The notes beneath the pieces were generated by a model that was not told the origin of the DNA, made no database searches, and worked only from the letters and a program-made list of their open reading frames with translations. The translations under genes and the position numbers were made by a program. DNA of 64,000 bases from Piscicola geometra (taxonomy: Eukaryota; Annelida; Clitellata; Hirudinida; Piscicolidae), in NCBI GenBank assembly GCA_943735955.1, contig OX030957.1, positions 6,317,301 through 6,381,300 of the forward strand, read 5' to 3'. Shown here piece by piece: positions 1 through 12,767 of this stretch. Numbering within the stretch: the stretch's first letter is position 1; the number at the start of each line of letters is the position of its first letter.

Positions 1-105
1 ACTACCAGGATTACTTTCCACGACATCTTCCACTTTTTCATTCGTGGCTTGTGATGATTTTTCATGCAAAGAGATTCCATCTCGAAGTTTCCCTATATAT
101 TTATT
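1..105 (-). CDS. Partial exon of an unknown gene running off the left edge
   Basis: On the minus strand a pyrimidine-rich acceptor (CTTTCTTTTTAG, forward 106-117) is followed by 35 open codons to the window edge. The other two frames stop within four codons, so the exon must be entered in phase 0. The peptide begins NKYIGKLRDGISLHEK and ends NEKVEDVVESNPGS: charged, hydrophilic, with no recognised motif. Base composition is clearly richer in G+C than the DNA to its right. A possible upstream exon ends at 158: a GTAAAA donor would leave a 52-bp intron, and the last ten codons before it (reading GIKVSRDNSK) are open in the matching phase, with a stop two codons earlier. That short upstream piece is uncertain. 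Function unknown. Confidence 0.42.
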
Positions 106-2990
106 CTAAAAAGAAAGTATAATTATAAATTTTTTATATACATTTCTGGCTTTTTACCTTCGAATTGTCTCTAGACACTTTTATTCCTACTACTTATGGC
201 ATATACTGAAACGTAGCTGAAGTATCAAGTTAATGAATTTACGGCCATGGACTTTTTGTCTTTAAGCTTTTGAGCCTCAAGGCACAATAAATGAGGCAAA
301 CGCAATGAGAGATAAGATATGGTTTTAATTTAAATAGAGCCCTTTTGCAGTAAAAAATTTCTATGATGTTTATCTATACTTAGTGTGTTAAAGTTGAAGT
401 TATGTTAAAAAGTAGTTATCAAATATATTATTGAAAAATCATATATATTTTTGGGAAAGACCAAACAAATGAATTATTTATTAATTTATTTAAATAACTT
501 AAATCATTGTATTAAAATGGTAAACCACCACTCACTTCTACAATCTGAATGACGATAGAAAAAACAATTAACAAAACCAGTTTCATAATATACAATTAAA
601 ACTAAAAAATAAATTTTTGAGAAGTTAGTAACCCATGCAACTATCAACAAAACAAGCCTTGCTAGTATTTCTGTTAAAAGTCCACGTATTAATTTCCTTA
701 ATAACAATAAAACAAACTTGCTAAAAGTTGTCATTGTTTTCTTTTGAAGTCTTTATATGACTAGCTTCAATGCTCTTGCTCTTTTCTATTCATGGCTGTG
801 ACTAGAAACTCATAAAAAATTTTAGGTTCGGAATTTTTAAAAATAACTTTTTAACCAATTGACTAGTGAATAGCGTTTTAATACGTCAAATTATTAATGC
901 AACATTGATATGTTTAACAAGACTATTGACATACATTAATTAATTTTTCACAAGGGTTTGAAAGAAGCTGCTTAGGGTTAAACTTCACAGTCTTAAACAA
1001 TGCCTATATCCAAGGACCAAAGACTAAATGCATTTTTTGTTTTTTTTTGCATAAAATCTTTTAATATTTATTTTATTTATTGATGAAGTAACCTTTAATT
1101 CAACTGAAAGTTTATTATTATTAAACCAACTTAATATTGTTAATGCATTGCTGAGATGAAGAAGTTCAGTCACATGCCCTTATCAGTTCTCCGTCCAGTC
1201 ATTAGGGTTACACTGGACTCGACAAGTGATAAGGAAACGTAGCCATTTGACGCAGCAATTGGGGGGTGAAGACTTATAAAAGTTTTCTCAAATAGTACTT
1301 ATATACATATATTTAAATAGAAAAAATGGGAAAAAAAGAATCAAGTTTAAAATTAGTAAAAATGTTTAATGAAAAGATTGAAAACTAAAACCATTTTTTA
1401 GTCTAAACAAAGTGCTTCAATGCATAATATTTGGAAAAAAGGTTTAAAAAAGTTTTTTTAGAAAGTTTGAAAAAAGCGTTTGAAAAATAACTATAACAAA
1501 AAACTGTTCGTTGAATTTTCAAAACGAGAATTTTAAGACGAATACAAAGTTTTAAATATGAATTTTTCAAAATGTTAATAGATTTTTTAAAACTTTTATC
1601 TTATACATTTTCTAAATTTTTCAAAATATAAAGTTATCACTAGCATTATTTTTTATGCAAAATTGTTTTATAAGAAGTTCTGTTTTATTATTAAAACCAC
1701 GATTAAAACATTGATACTATGTATTTTTTTCAATTTTTCAATCTTCATTTTGAAATGGTTGTTTTTGTAGGCGCCTAATTACACTCCAATGAACTGATAA
1801 AACTTTCCACAAGTCTTAACGCTGAAAAGTCTTTCATATAAACAACTTGAAAAATCTCTTATTTCATTCATTGAACAAATTCTGTAGCTTGCGTTTTAGG
1901 TTTTGAAATTCAGCAGCAAAATAAAGAATTATGTTACTCAAGGGCTTAGATTCTTGCAACTGTCCTGGCCTCTAATTATAATGAAGACTATAACTTTAGT
2001 TTAATAAAATTAAAACCTAAAAACTTAATAATTATATATTATTTTAAACGAAGCCGACTGCAGGTCTAATAGCGAATGTGGACGAAGCAGACAAAATTAA
2101 GCAGGAAAAATAGCATTAAACAAAAGAAAAGCAATATAATAATTTTTTGAGTTTTTTAACAATTGTTTTAAATTATTTAAAATAATTTAGATTTTTTATC
2201 AAGATTTTATAATAAAATAAAATAAAATAAAATTTATTTGTTTTTTTCATCTTCAACATCGAAAACATCAAATTTAAATATTAAGAAATTTCAAACATTA
2301 GTATTTTTCTTACTGCAACTAATATTATTTATAAAAATTATAAATATACTGCATTAAAGTAAAATAATTTCGAGTATTCTTTTAAGTTTTTCTAATCCGT
2401 CATTTTGTGTATAGATAGCCACAAGCGTCTGTAGTTTGAACATTTGGTCAGGCTCTCATGAGAGTCATTTGCTTATATTAATAATAATACAGAAATAGAA
2501 AAAGAAATTTAATAATGGTTTTATGCCTTGAATTTTTTTTAAAAATAAAAACATGAGTTGTTTGAAGATCCAAAATGGAAAAAGCTAACATTCATTTCTA
2601 ACATGCAATAACACTCAGATGATAAAATATATTTGTTGAACCTATATTTTTCAAAGACTAATAGAGTTAATCTAAGCTTACATTTTGATAGTTTTAAATT
2701 AAATTAAATATAAAAATGCCTAATTATTGTTAAAAATTCAAAAGCAATAATGAATATGCATTCTACTAAGTGAGATTGTAGATTTTTGTCTCCACAAATA
2801 CAATAGATTTGGATGAATAAAATACCTTAATCTTATAACAATATAGATATTCAATCAATTCTTCCCATTCTTATTTAAAAATTAAATTATTGTGATGCGA
2901 TGGAATGTAAATGCCATATAATTACATGTTTCATTCACATACATTCAACTTTATTGTATTTTATAAAAATTGATTTTTTAACAATGTAAA
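106..2990. other. AT-rich intergenic or intronic DNA
   Basis: No gene is supported. The stretch is mostly A/T runs. A (TAAAA)n run lies at about 2210-2232. One patch at 1141-1276 is distinctly richer in G+C and is open in several frames on both strands (for example 28 codons from the ATG at 1156). No splice context or homology supports coding, so it may be an old repeat fragment. Confidence 0.5.
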
Positions 2991-3430
2991 ACTTACCTTG
3001 AAGTCTTCATATAAGAAAATCAATATAATTCAAAAAGATTGTAACTTTTTGTTCGACTTTAAACAAATGAAAGTCAACAAGTCGAGTTTACAAATGGAAG
3101 GGAGTGGCGAAAAGCTAAAAAGATTCAGTGTCACAATCTCGACACAGACAAAAATCGCTTGTATAAAGCAACATTCTTTTATATACCCTCATATGTATTT
3201 ATACATGTGCATATGTATTTGGGAGTGTGTGTGGGTGTTTGTGTAGGTGAATGTCTGTGTGTATTCTGGTTGTACACAAGAGGATCTGTACGTAGCCGGA
3301 TGTGGAGAAAGTTGTGCACCTATTGGAGAAATTCAATGAACCTTTGCGTCTGCGTGATGCAAAAATGTATCGGTTTAAAATCTTTGTGAAATACTTGGTA
3401 TTATTTAATGTCTTTGTAAAATAACTTGAC
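2991..3430. other. GC-richer patch with a strong minus-strand splice donor and GT-rich run
   Basis: Forward 2991-2997 is the complement of CAAG|GTAAGT, close to a consensus donor, for a minus-strand exon ending at 2997. An ATG lies 14 bases before that donor, giving MKTS and a split codon. No long open frame leads into it, so it could be a 5' exon or chance. The plus strand at 3064-3190 is open and fairly hydrophilic. 3215-3265 is GT-rich low-complexity sequence. No product can be named. Confidence 0.2.
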
Positions 3431-3867
3431 TTTCATCTTTCAGTACGCAACGACAAAAATAAAAAAATGATTGATTTAAACTATAATCTCGTGACAATAT
3501 CAATAGGTTGTTCTTATTTTTGCTTCGATATTTATTTTTATGAAATAAAAAACTTAAAAAAACTATGCTAATAAAATCATTGAAGTACGCTTTGGCATAT
3601 GCGGCTTGAAAGTATATTAATGACCAGACAACACCCATATAACCTTTCCTTACGACATGTTTATTATGCTTTATTCCCTTTTTCACTACAAACACACACT
3701 AATAAATGCCATTATTTGATTTATTTTCGCCTTTATTCATTTCAGTATTGCCTTTGGAAAAATAAAAATAAATAAATGCTTTATAGAGAAAAGAAATATC
3801 AAATATAATCAAAGTAGTGTAAAGCAAGAGTTTTTTTTCTCGATCAAAAGTCTATTCATACCTTTAG

Positions 3868-4008
3868 GTCAAAACGTACGTAGAGCGTCTGCGAGCTTGT
3901 GGCACGTTTATGTATGCCTTGGTCCTATCGAGTCAAAAATATGTTCAGAGTCAAAAATATGTTCAAAGAGGCGTTAAAGACCATTTATTTAAGCGTTGTT
4001 TTTTATGA
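3868..4008 (+). CDS. Exon-like ORF, unknown product
   Basis: A pyrimidine-containing acceptor (TTCATACCTTTAG, ending 3867) is followed by 46 open codons ending in TGA. The sequence is richer in G+C than its surroundings. The peptide starts VKTYVERLRACGTFMYALVL and contains a tandem QKYVQS/QKYVQR, the product of an 18-bp direct duplication at 3931-3966. It could be a terminal exon or decayed coding DNA; no family is recognised and no upstream exon was found. Confidence 0.2.
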   Translation, partial: VKTYVERLRACGTFMYALVLSSQKYVQSQKYVQRGVKDHLFKRCFL

Positions 4009-5082
4009 ACAGTGAAAATATTTTGCATTTGAAGGCTTATCGAATCACATTATTTATTTATAAAAGTTTTTATAATTTCAAACCAATATTTCGTTTTTAA
4101 TTTATTAAATACAAAAAAGACATTTTAGACCTTTTTTCATCAAATACAACTTTTATTCAAAACTTTTGAATTATAGATTTTTATGAAAAAGGAGAAGGTA
4201 GACAAGGCACATGCTTGAGTTTTCATCGCCTGAATGGATGCATTAGTGCCGTTGGGTGACATTCTGCGTCTCGTTCCTTTTGTTTCTTTTTGTTTCTTTT
4301 TTTAATTTTATTATTTTTTTTACCTTGCTTTCTTCCACTAGCAATCATATAGTGCTTTGATGCTTTCGTGTATGTGTCATACAAATTCACTTGTGTGTTG
4401 TCTAGATGCCTTTCGTCGCTGTTGGTGGAAATATGCGTTAGTGGATAGGTTTGTGTATGTGTTTGTACACGTTGTAGGCATTTTTTAAAGATTTACATCT
4501 AATTCGATGTATTTATTTATTTACTTTTTGTGAGTTTGTTTTTATTGGAAGCGTGAAAATGTGTTTATTTAATGAATAATTATTGTGAATATGGAAAGAA
4601 ATGTCAGTATTGAATTTCAGGCTCAAGATGAGCTTTAAGTGGGTCTGTGTTCTAGTCTTCTTGTAGACTCGTCTGCAAAAATCTATTCTGAAAAATCCTT
4701 ACTTCAATTAGCTGCTGGATAAATGCCATATCTAATGTCGTTAGAATAATAGAATTAAATATAATGATTATAAATGTGAAAAATATGTATTATCAAATTG
4801 TGATCTACTAAAGTTAATGTTGTATTGTAAATTAATGAATATAATAAATAACGTAAATAATTAAATATTAAACAAAAATTATAATTTGACAAAACGAGAA
4901 TTTCTTACTTTTTTCAACAAAATTGTGATAGTGAAAATAGAAATATAATTTGAAAAGGAATAATTAAATAATGGAAATGCTAGTTGCGATAGATAGGAAT
5001 ATATTGGTGATTCTGCTAATAAAAGATAATTAATATAGCTTTTATATACAACCTGTACGCTTTGCAGTGCTGTTTGCTGTTT

Positions 5083-5222
5083 TGTGTATGTGTGTGTGTG
5101 ATTGTGTGTATATGTTTGTGTGTGTGTGTTTGTGAGTATATGTATTTGTGTGGGTGTGTGTTTGTGTATATATGTATGTGTGTGTGTTTGTGTGTATATG
5201 TATGTGTGTATGTTTCTGTGTG
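5083..5222. repeat. GT-rich microsatellite
   Basis: Interrupted (GT)n with embedded TATATGTAT blocks over about 140 bp. The long threonine/histidine-rich ORFs on the opposite strand are by-products of this repeat and not genes. Confidence 0.9.
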
Positions 5223-8200
5223 TTCCGAAACAACCTGGTGACTGCTAGCGCGTATGTCTCTCAATGAGTTATCACTTCTAGAAAAAGACTTTTTTTTCGG
5301 TAGTACCGTTGAGCGGAATCTATCAAAATATATGATGCATTGTCCATTTAAAAAAACTGGCCAAGTCTCTTAGTGATCATTATAAAGAAACACACCAGTG
5401 AATTCATTAAAGAACATTACTGTATAAACAAATATTTTAAGGTTTCTTCTTGCGTGTCTTCAAAATACGTGAAAAGTAAAAAAATTCTACGAATAGATGA
5501 TTCACGTCATAGGTCATAGAATATTTAGTTTTTATTTGAAAATGACTAGCCTTTGTGTAAAGATTTTGAAATTGCATTCTAACCCACATTTGAATTTTAA
5601 AAACTTGTTAATGAAAAAAAACAATATTTCAACGCATTCGTTATGAAAAACAAAAGTGTTATTTCACCCTTCATGTCAAGCACACAAAAACTCATTTTTC
5701 TAATAGCCTCTTCCTTTTGAAACACCCTAAAGGATGCTTTATTGTTAAAAAAAGACTATAATACGAAACCGAGCTTTCTTATTATGATCACTATTATTTT
5801 CATCAAATTTTGATTAGAACAGAAACTGTAGCCACTACTTTTTCAACCAGCACCATTATCCCTGTCATCATCTTCTCTTAAGCCTCATTAACATCGGTCA
5901 TGCATTAGCACCACAGCACCACTAACGTCAGCTTCATAAGCAGGTCTTATGGTTTCATTTCGTGATATCATGGCGCGATACTGCTCTGTCCCCTGTCGCC
6001 TAAACTCTCTTTACGCCTTCTTCTCATGATATTCGATCTTTATTTCTGTCTTTTCACAATTAAACTTTCTTTAGACGTTTCTAACCACTTCCAGACTTTT
6101 AAATCTAAAAAATCTTTTTGAATTTTTTTGTTTTATATAAATTTTTATACACTTTTTTTAACGCTTTAAATTATTTGTTCATACCGGATTTTCAATAATC
6201 TCTGAGGGGAAACGTACTAAAACTTTTGATATAAATCATTATTTTTATTCGAATCTTTAAAAGACTGATTTAGTTAATTATTTTTAAATAATTTATTTTT
6301 TATAGATATATTCACGTTCAAATAACAGTGGTCAACAATGAAGAAGATATATCTAAAAATTTATTCTTGCATTGCATTTTGGTGTACTAAACATGACAAT
6401 AATTTAATTTTTCATTGCTTCTAGCATCTAAAATATTTTGCGTTTTGTTCCACTATTTAAATGTTACCAAAAACTTAAATTTTATGAAAACAATTTATAA
6501 ATATTGTAATTTTATTTCAATTCTAAAAATTTTTTGTGAAAACACTATGCACAATTGAATAAGTAATATTCTGATGCAATTTGAAGCTACAGCTGGAAAT
6601 CTAAAATCCAAAGTTTACAGACTTTTGTGAGACTAGAAGACTATAACTTCAAAATACGAATGGGATTTTTCAATCTTCCTCATGTGAAAAACGTCCATAG
6701 TTTCAATTTAACACTTTAACTCAAACCATGACATGAAAAACAGGCATTGAGTAGTAAGTAAATCAAAACAAAAACTTTTCAAATTAAACACAAAATCTTA
6801 ATGAATTGAGTTTTTTTAAACTGGCTGCTCCAATGTTGAATTGCCAGCAGTAAATGATAACGAGAATTGCTCGTCTCATGTTTCTGCTTCAGATAGATTG
6901 AGTGTTCAAGCCCATACCCATAGATATCTCAACAATGGAGCGTAGATACCATTGGGAAATAGTCCACTACAATGTTGGCTGACTACTGTTGGATAAATCA
7001 CAGAGATGCTTCTGAAAAACTGTGAAAAAAACTTTAAAAACTAAACTATTTGTCTGCTTGTAAAATATATTCCACATTAAGCGTATCACATTTGACATGC
7101 ATGTTGCGACTTGAACTACTTTATACAAGATCCAAAAATAATTCAAGCTAGTTTTGCCTTTTTTCAAATTCATGTTTAAAATCTAAAAAATATGTACATA
7201 TAAATTTTTAATTATTTATCAGATATTTGAAATTATCTAAACTGTTTTATGCATATTTCTTGCATCGTGAGACTTCAAATTACGTTATTCATGATAGAAA
7301 AAACTAGAGCCAATTAAACATCCTCATTTTCTCATTCGTGTTCAGTCCATGAATATTAATGACAATTGATCACTTTAATTTCTGTATCTTAAATTTTGTA
7401 AGATTCTTTTTAGTCAGTGTAATCTGAGAAAATTCCGGATAATATATTTTCTATATAGCTTTTAAACTCTTGCAAGTTCTTGCATGCTAAATTAAAAGAA
7501 GTCATTCATAATTACGAATGGATTGAAAAAATAGTTACTGAGTTAAAATATTTCACATTTCTTTTACATTTAATTATATTAATTTAGAGATATGTAATTT
7601 GAAGTTATTTTTATATTTTAAACTTTATTTTATTTTGTTTTAGACAACTTGTCATTAACAAACATTTTTTTATGTTTATATATTATTGAATAAATATTTT
7701 TAATGTTTCGAAAAAAATACTTTTTGTTTTTAACATAATTTGAAAAAAATGAAAGTAAAAAAACTCACAACCTTCCTTGGCAAGGACATTAAGTTGAATA
7801 GCTCTGAAATTCTTGCATAAAGATATCTCTTGGCGGTTTTATTACCGGAAAAATAAGCTAAAAGCGAAAAAACACAACTTTTAATAAAAAGTCAAAAATG
7901 CTAACTTATTTAAAAAACTATATAAAACCAATTAAATATTTCATTTGAGGTTTGTTATAAAAAAGTAAATAATGAACGCAAAATGAAAACTAAGTGAAAA
8001 TAAAAAATCCGAAAAATAAAATTGTAAAAATAAAATTGCTGACGCTTAAATCTCCGGTTCATATAAATGTAGCTCGTCCGGATGAGTGGATAGATTTTAA
8101 GAAACATTAATTTTTGTTTAAAAAATAAATTAATAGGTTTAATCATTTTAGCTAAATTGAAATGTGAAAAAATAGTTACCCACAAATCTACAAGATTTGA

Positions 8201-8640
8201 ATAACATTGATTTATAACCGAAATAGCATGTTCTTATAATAATTTTGACAAAATTACAAAACAAGCATTCGCAAATAAATGAATCGTTAAAAACTGATTT
8301 TTCCAAACATGCATCAGCCAGTAATAATAATTTTTTTCTCTTTACACTAAAAGTTTTCTATAAACCTTTAGATCCTAGAAGAAAAATCACCATTTTTTTC
8401 ATTATTTATTTTCAGATAGTTTAAGTTGCTCTTGGCTGTGCACATCTCTTCTAGAATAAAATTATTCATGCTTACTATAGTCATAGCAACCATTCTTTTT
8501 GAATAAAAATTATTTTAATGTTAATACATGTACGAAATTATCTTGATAAGGGTTCATTTTTGCTGAAGCCTACTCCGACATGAGTTCTTTCGAAAACAGA
8601 CTCGAACACGGCAAAGTGACTATTCAGAAATAAACACTTT
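5223..8640. other. AT-rich DNA, no supported gene
   Basis: Mostly low-complexity A/T. 5840-6010 is CAT/CAC-rich. 6828-6950 is a GC-richer patch with a 41-codon frame after TAA (reading CSNVELPAVNDNENCSSH) and a tRNA B-box-like GTTCAAGCCC at about 6912. Neither is enough to call a gene or a SINE. Confidence 0.4.
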
Positions 8641-8657
8641 TTGATTTCTTCTTCCAG

Positions 8658-8898
8658 TATACTATCTACGAAAGAGTGTTGTCCTGAAAAAGTCTGGTCG
8701 GCGTATGCTCTTTCGAATCGACGCTCCAGTGTACAAACGCGTGCACATAATGGGAAAATTAGACATGCATACTTAGATTTGAACGTGAAAGAAAAATTTA
8801 ATTGGGATAAAATTCACCAGAGATTAGGAGGCATATTAATTGGAACAAGTTTTATATTTGGTATATTTTATTTATTGGATGATTTAAATGCAGTCTAA
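8658..8898 (+). CDS. Possible terminal exon, hypothetical membrane-anchored protein or decayed zinc finger
   Basis: The acceptor TTTCTTCTTCCAG ends at 8657. About 80 open codons follow to TAA at 8896-8898, and an AATAAA signal sits at 8955-8960, the layout of a last exon. The first half is relatively GC-rich and basic; the end is hydrophobic (GGILIGTSFIFGIFYLL), which could be a membrane segment. Around residue 32 the text HNGKIRHAYLDLNVKEKF and the following HQRL vaguely recall a C2H2 zinc finger linker that has lost its cysteines. The two ideas are incompatible and neither is secure. No donor or upstream exon was identified. Confidence 0.25.
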
Positions 8899-9640
8899 AA
8901 TCTTAAGTGTGTTCACACCACATTAATTTAAATCCCCATTGCACTTTATTTTCTAATAAAACTTATAATTTTATATGTTGAAAATTATATCATACAATGT
9001 AGAAATTTTTAAAAAGCTGAAGAAAAAACACAGCTAATAAGATACAGCTGCTCAATCAGGCACAGGGGTCAGAACTCAATCGATTTTTACCTGTCATCAC
9101 GCTTCTACCCAACTACTTTATGCTTTTCATAAATATTTACATTTAAAGTTGTTTAAAGTTATTTCATTAATGTTTCAATAGAATGTGGAAAAAAATTATT
9201 ATTTTCCGCACGAAGCAGACATTTCATTCTAACTTAAAATTGCGCTGGCCAATCTTGGAATTCTTACTTTTTTTTATAATCCTAGAATCGCGCACTAGTT
9301 CTAAAATAACGCAAAAATTTTCTTAATCCAAGAATCCATTATTTCGCCATTAAATAGATTTTAAAGTTTTTTGTTTTTAAAATTACAAGTATTTCAAATT
9401 AGAAAAAGTATTTTAACTTTTTTTATTTAAGTTTTAATGATTTTTTTCCTATAACAACGTTTTAAAAATTAGAATGATTCAAAAGAATAATATATTTTAT
9501 TGACTGATTTATTGTTATTATGTATTGGTCTTTGGTTTGCTTTAACCAGTTGAGAAATTTACATAAAGAACGGGTTTTTAAATAATATTTTACAATTTTA
9601 ATTTCAAATAATAATTAATTATAATTTTTCTCTCACTGTT
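8899..9640. other. AT-rich DNA, no supported gene
   Basis: Apart from a short GC-richer patch at 9050-9120 that is open for about 40 codons (reading NKIQLLNQAQGSELNRF), nothing is recognisable. CAGGGGTCAGAACTC at 9063 looks like a hAT end, but no matching right end was found. Confidence 0.35.
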
Positions 9641-9654
9641 GCTCGCTTTTCAGT

Positions 9655-9800
9655 CTGTTGAAGGATGGCCGTAGCGAACCAAGTGATCTGCAACAACAAA
9701 GGGGAAACAACAGTTTTAGTCTTGGTGAGAACTTTTACTGCAATTTCGGTTGCAGCCTCAGCACCAATACTTACGAAATTTCTAGAAACCAAGTACTCGC
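9655..9800. repeat. Dispersed repeat, copy A (unidentified family)
   Basis: Shares GTAGCGAACCAAGTGA.CTGCAACAACAAAG.GGAAAC and further blocks, about 75% overall by eye over ~140 bp, with 10910-11030 and its duplicate at 20591-20711. It is open in more than one frame on both strands (plus frames reading SEPSDLQQQRGN or VANQVICNNKGE; minus reading LLLQITWFATAI). I could not decide which strand, if any, once coded. Most likely a fragment of a transposable element. Confidence 0.55.
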
Positions 9801-10655
9801 ACATCCATTGCAATTCAAAAAAGGGGCTGTTCGGGATCAGTCGGGCAGTCAAATGAAGAAGATTATATTAATTATTAGTTTTTAATTAATAATTTTTAAT
9901 TGAATATTCATTCATTCTAATTACCATCTGCAACTTTTAATTCTTTTTATCGAACTATATATAATCATTTTAACAAGTGATTCTTCCAAAGCATTTCACC
10001 AGGGGATGCTCAGTCACAGTGTTTTCTAACATTCTTTACACTCTACGTTTTTTGAAATATTGTATAGCCTAATTTAATTATTTATATTCACATTTATTTC
10101 AAAATCGAAACATAATTATTCACATAAGCTAGACTTCTGAAATGCCACATTTTATAAATATTATTTCAAATTAGTTTACAATATTTCCAAATTACTTCTT
10201 GCTTCTCATAGATTGTTCCAATCTGGATTTTTCATCTTTGTAAGTTTTTTGAGTTACTTGTTACATAGGGAGCTGTGTTCCAAATGTTTAATGAGTGACC
10301 AATTAAATTCAAGGTAACCAAATCTGAGACGTTTTGCACTGTTAACCAATAAATCGATCAAATGTATTTATACAGTGCTTTATTGCATTCAAAAGCACGC
10401 GTCAATAATATTTTTAAATAAATAGATATACATATATATAATAAATAAATAATTTTAATGAGTTTAACCATCCTTTGCATCCAACTTCATCCATATCACC
10501 CTCATTGTCATTGCCACATCATCACTATCAATCACAGTGAGGTTGGGAAAAAGTTGATTGGATTCTATGATTCATCAATAAGTAATATCAATATTTCTCA
10601 GTAAACATAGTTTTAATCTTTACTTAAAAACCCAAAAACTTTTCGATAGTCTCAC
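9801..10655. other. AT-rich DNA, no supported gene
   Basis: Only short CAT/CAC-rich stretches (10480-10540) stand out. No splice-framed open reading frame was seen. Confidence 0.4.
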
Positions 10656-10719
10656 TTCTTTGGTATCTTTGGTTGAGTTCTTTGGTATCTTTGGTTGAGT
10701 TCTTTGGTATCATTGGTTA
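10656..10719. repeat. Short tandem repeat, 22-bp unit, about 3 copies
   Basis: Two perfect copies of TTCTTTGGTATCTTTGGTTGAG (10656-10677, 10678-10699) are followed by a third, diverged copy to about 10719. Confidence 0.9.
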
Positions 10720-10909
10720 GCGGCTGCCATTTTGGTTTGGGTGAGGTTGTCTTATTGAGGTTGTTTGTTTGTTTTTTTTATATTTTAATAAATATAGCAA
10801 CTGCTTTAACCAGAATAAATGGTTTTTAGTATGATATTTAAAACTAATTTGTATAAACTAAAAAGGTTTTTTGACCCTTTGTCGTTTTTGTAGTTTTTTT
10901 GGAAAAAGA

Positions 10910-11030
10910 GTTGTAGCGAACCAAGTGAGCTGCAACAACAAAGAGGAAACCAGCCACAAAAACAACAATCTCAGTCTCGGCAAGGACCTCTTTTGCACCT
11001 TGGTCGCAGACACAACACCAATGCTAATAA
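10910..11030. repeat. Dispersed repeat, copy B (unit 1)
   Basis: Diverged relative of the repeat at 9655-9800. It starts about 55 bp inside the left edge of the duplicated unit. One plus frame is open for about 68 codons without an early ATG (reading SELQQQRGNQPQKQQSQSRQ, glutamine-rich). Family unknown. Confidence 0.55.
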
Positions 11031-12649
11031 GTTAAAGGAAGATAATGATTATGCTTTTGTAAGATTTTCCAAAACGTTTTCACAAATTTTTCATGTTAAA
11101 TATTAGAGGTATTATTTTTTCTGGGTTTTAAACTTTTCGTACACTACATTTTTTAATGGCAGATTCTTTTTTATTTAACACTCGACAGGAGAAGGATAAT
11201 TTTAAAAACATGTACAATACACACTCATGAACAATCACGCGCGTGCATGTGTGTACGGACACGCTTAATACTCCTCCCATGCAGTCATCGCTTGCCGTCA
11301 TTTGGAATACACCTTCTCTGATTTTTATTAGACTGAAAAGAATTAAGATCAGGAAATTCTTAAATAGAAAATTGCTATTTGAAAATGTTAAAGCAATTTG
11401 AATTTTTTAAATAAAATAAAAGAAGTAATTTTTTAGAAGAAAAATATTTTTTTTACTTTTTGACGTTTCGATGCTACAAAAGACGTGAGTTATATAAGAT
11501 TGTCTGTTGTATGTATTTGTAGTTAATTTTCAATTCACCAATTTTCATACCTTCAAATACCACCAATAATTTGTTACAATAAAAGATAAACAAGTTAAAT
11601 TCTTTCATGAGTTACGTTCACTTCTACTTTTAATTATTTATAAAGCTTCAAAATGCAAAAGGTTTTAAATGCATACTAAGGAAATCATATAACAACCAAG
11701 CATGACAAATTTAGAAAAAAAAACAATTCAAAAAACATCTTTTAAAAATGAAAAATTATACATACTTGTAACAACTATAATCTATAAACTAAAATACTTT
11801 TTTCATTAAGATTAATATTGAAAATATTAACTTTGTTACAGTCTCTAATATTATATAAAAAATATAATTGTTTATGAAAGCAACACGTTTATATTCAATG
11901 TTTCATTAAAATTAAGTATTGCTAAAAAAATGAATTTTTGAACGAACTTTATTCTATTATTATTATCATCTTCATCCTCATTTCGGTGAGAACTTTCTCA
12001 TTCGGTCTCTTGAGCAATCTTTCTCAGGCTCGTCCGGTATTGCACAAGCATCATTTTGTATGATTTTTGAAATAAAAATCTATATATTATAATTCATAAC
12101 AACGCGTAGCAAAAGATAATGAAACTCAAAACGATTCCGTGAAATTAAATCAAGTACAAACTATTCAGTTGAAGAAAAAGAACCATAAAAATACCATTAT
12201 AAAAATACAATATTATTTTTTAAAGAAAACTATATTGAACACAGTGTAATAAATATAATGAAAAAAATGTACTGAAATAGTTTTTTAATTTACTAAATGT
12301 TGAAAACTAAGTTTTATTATCTTTTATTTAAAAAGTATTCCGAAACATCTATTTAAAAATTCTAATATCTAATGGTGGTCGAATGACGTCCAATAACATT
12401 AATAATCGAAACTGAAATTTTCTTAAAATATTTTGATAATATGATCAAAGTGTTCAAAATTCATAAAAAACTGAACAACGAACTTCAATAATTATCAATT
12501 TGGAATTTCTAAAATTTTTATGTATTTCTATTTTCAGACATTTGATAAAAAATTCATTCAAACTTTTTAAAGATTCCGGTATTTCACAGCATATTATATA
12601 TCATTCTTGGCAATTTGGAAAATTATATTTCAAAGAAGTATAAACTTAC

Positions 12650-12767
12650 CTGTCGCGTTTTAATAACTTTTTAACTGGATTTTTGTATATATGATGAATA
12701 CTTTGGTTGTAATAATTTCCATTTATAAGTTTTTTTCGATTACGCATAATAATTCGTCTGTTTTTGG
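12650..12767 (-). CDS. Candidate internal exon, unknown basic protein (unit 1)
   Basis: On the minus strand the acceptor CAACATCACAG precedes 118 bp that are open throughout in one frame (2 bases, 38 codons, 2 bases) and end at CGACAG|GTAAGTTTA, a near-consensus donor. The peptide includes KNRRIIMRNRKKLINGNYY and ends KKLLKRD: strongly basic, no family recognised. A 38-codon open stretch is not rare in such DNA and the acceptor lacks a good pyrimidine tract, so this may be chance. Confidence 0.28.

Noticed and set aside
5016..5264. Histidine/threonine-rich ORFs on the minus strand
   Set aside because: They are translations of the GT microsatellite at 5083-5222.
6828..6950. tRNA or SINE suggested by the B-box-like GTTCAAGCCC
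   Set aside because: No A box at the right distance and the stems do not pair.
9063..9080. CAGGGGTCAGAACTC as a hAT left end
   Set aside because: No right terminus or 8-bp target duplication found.
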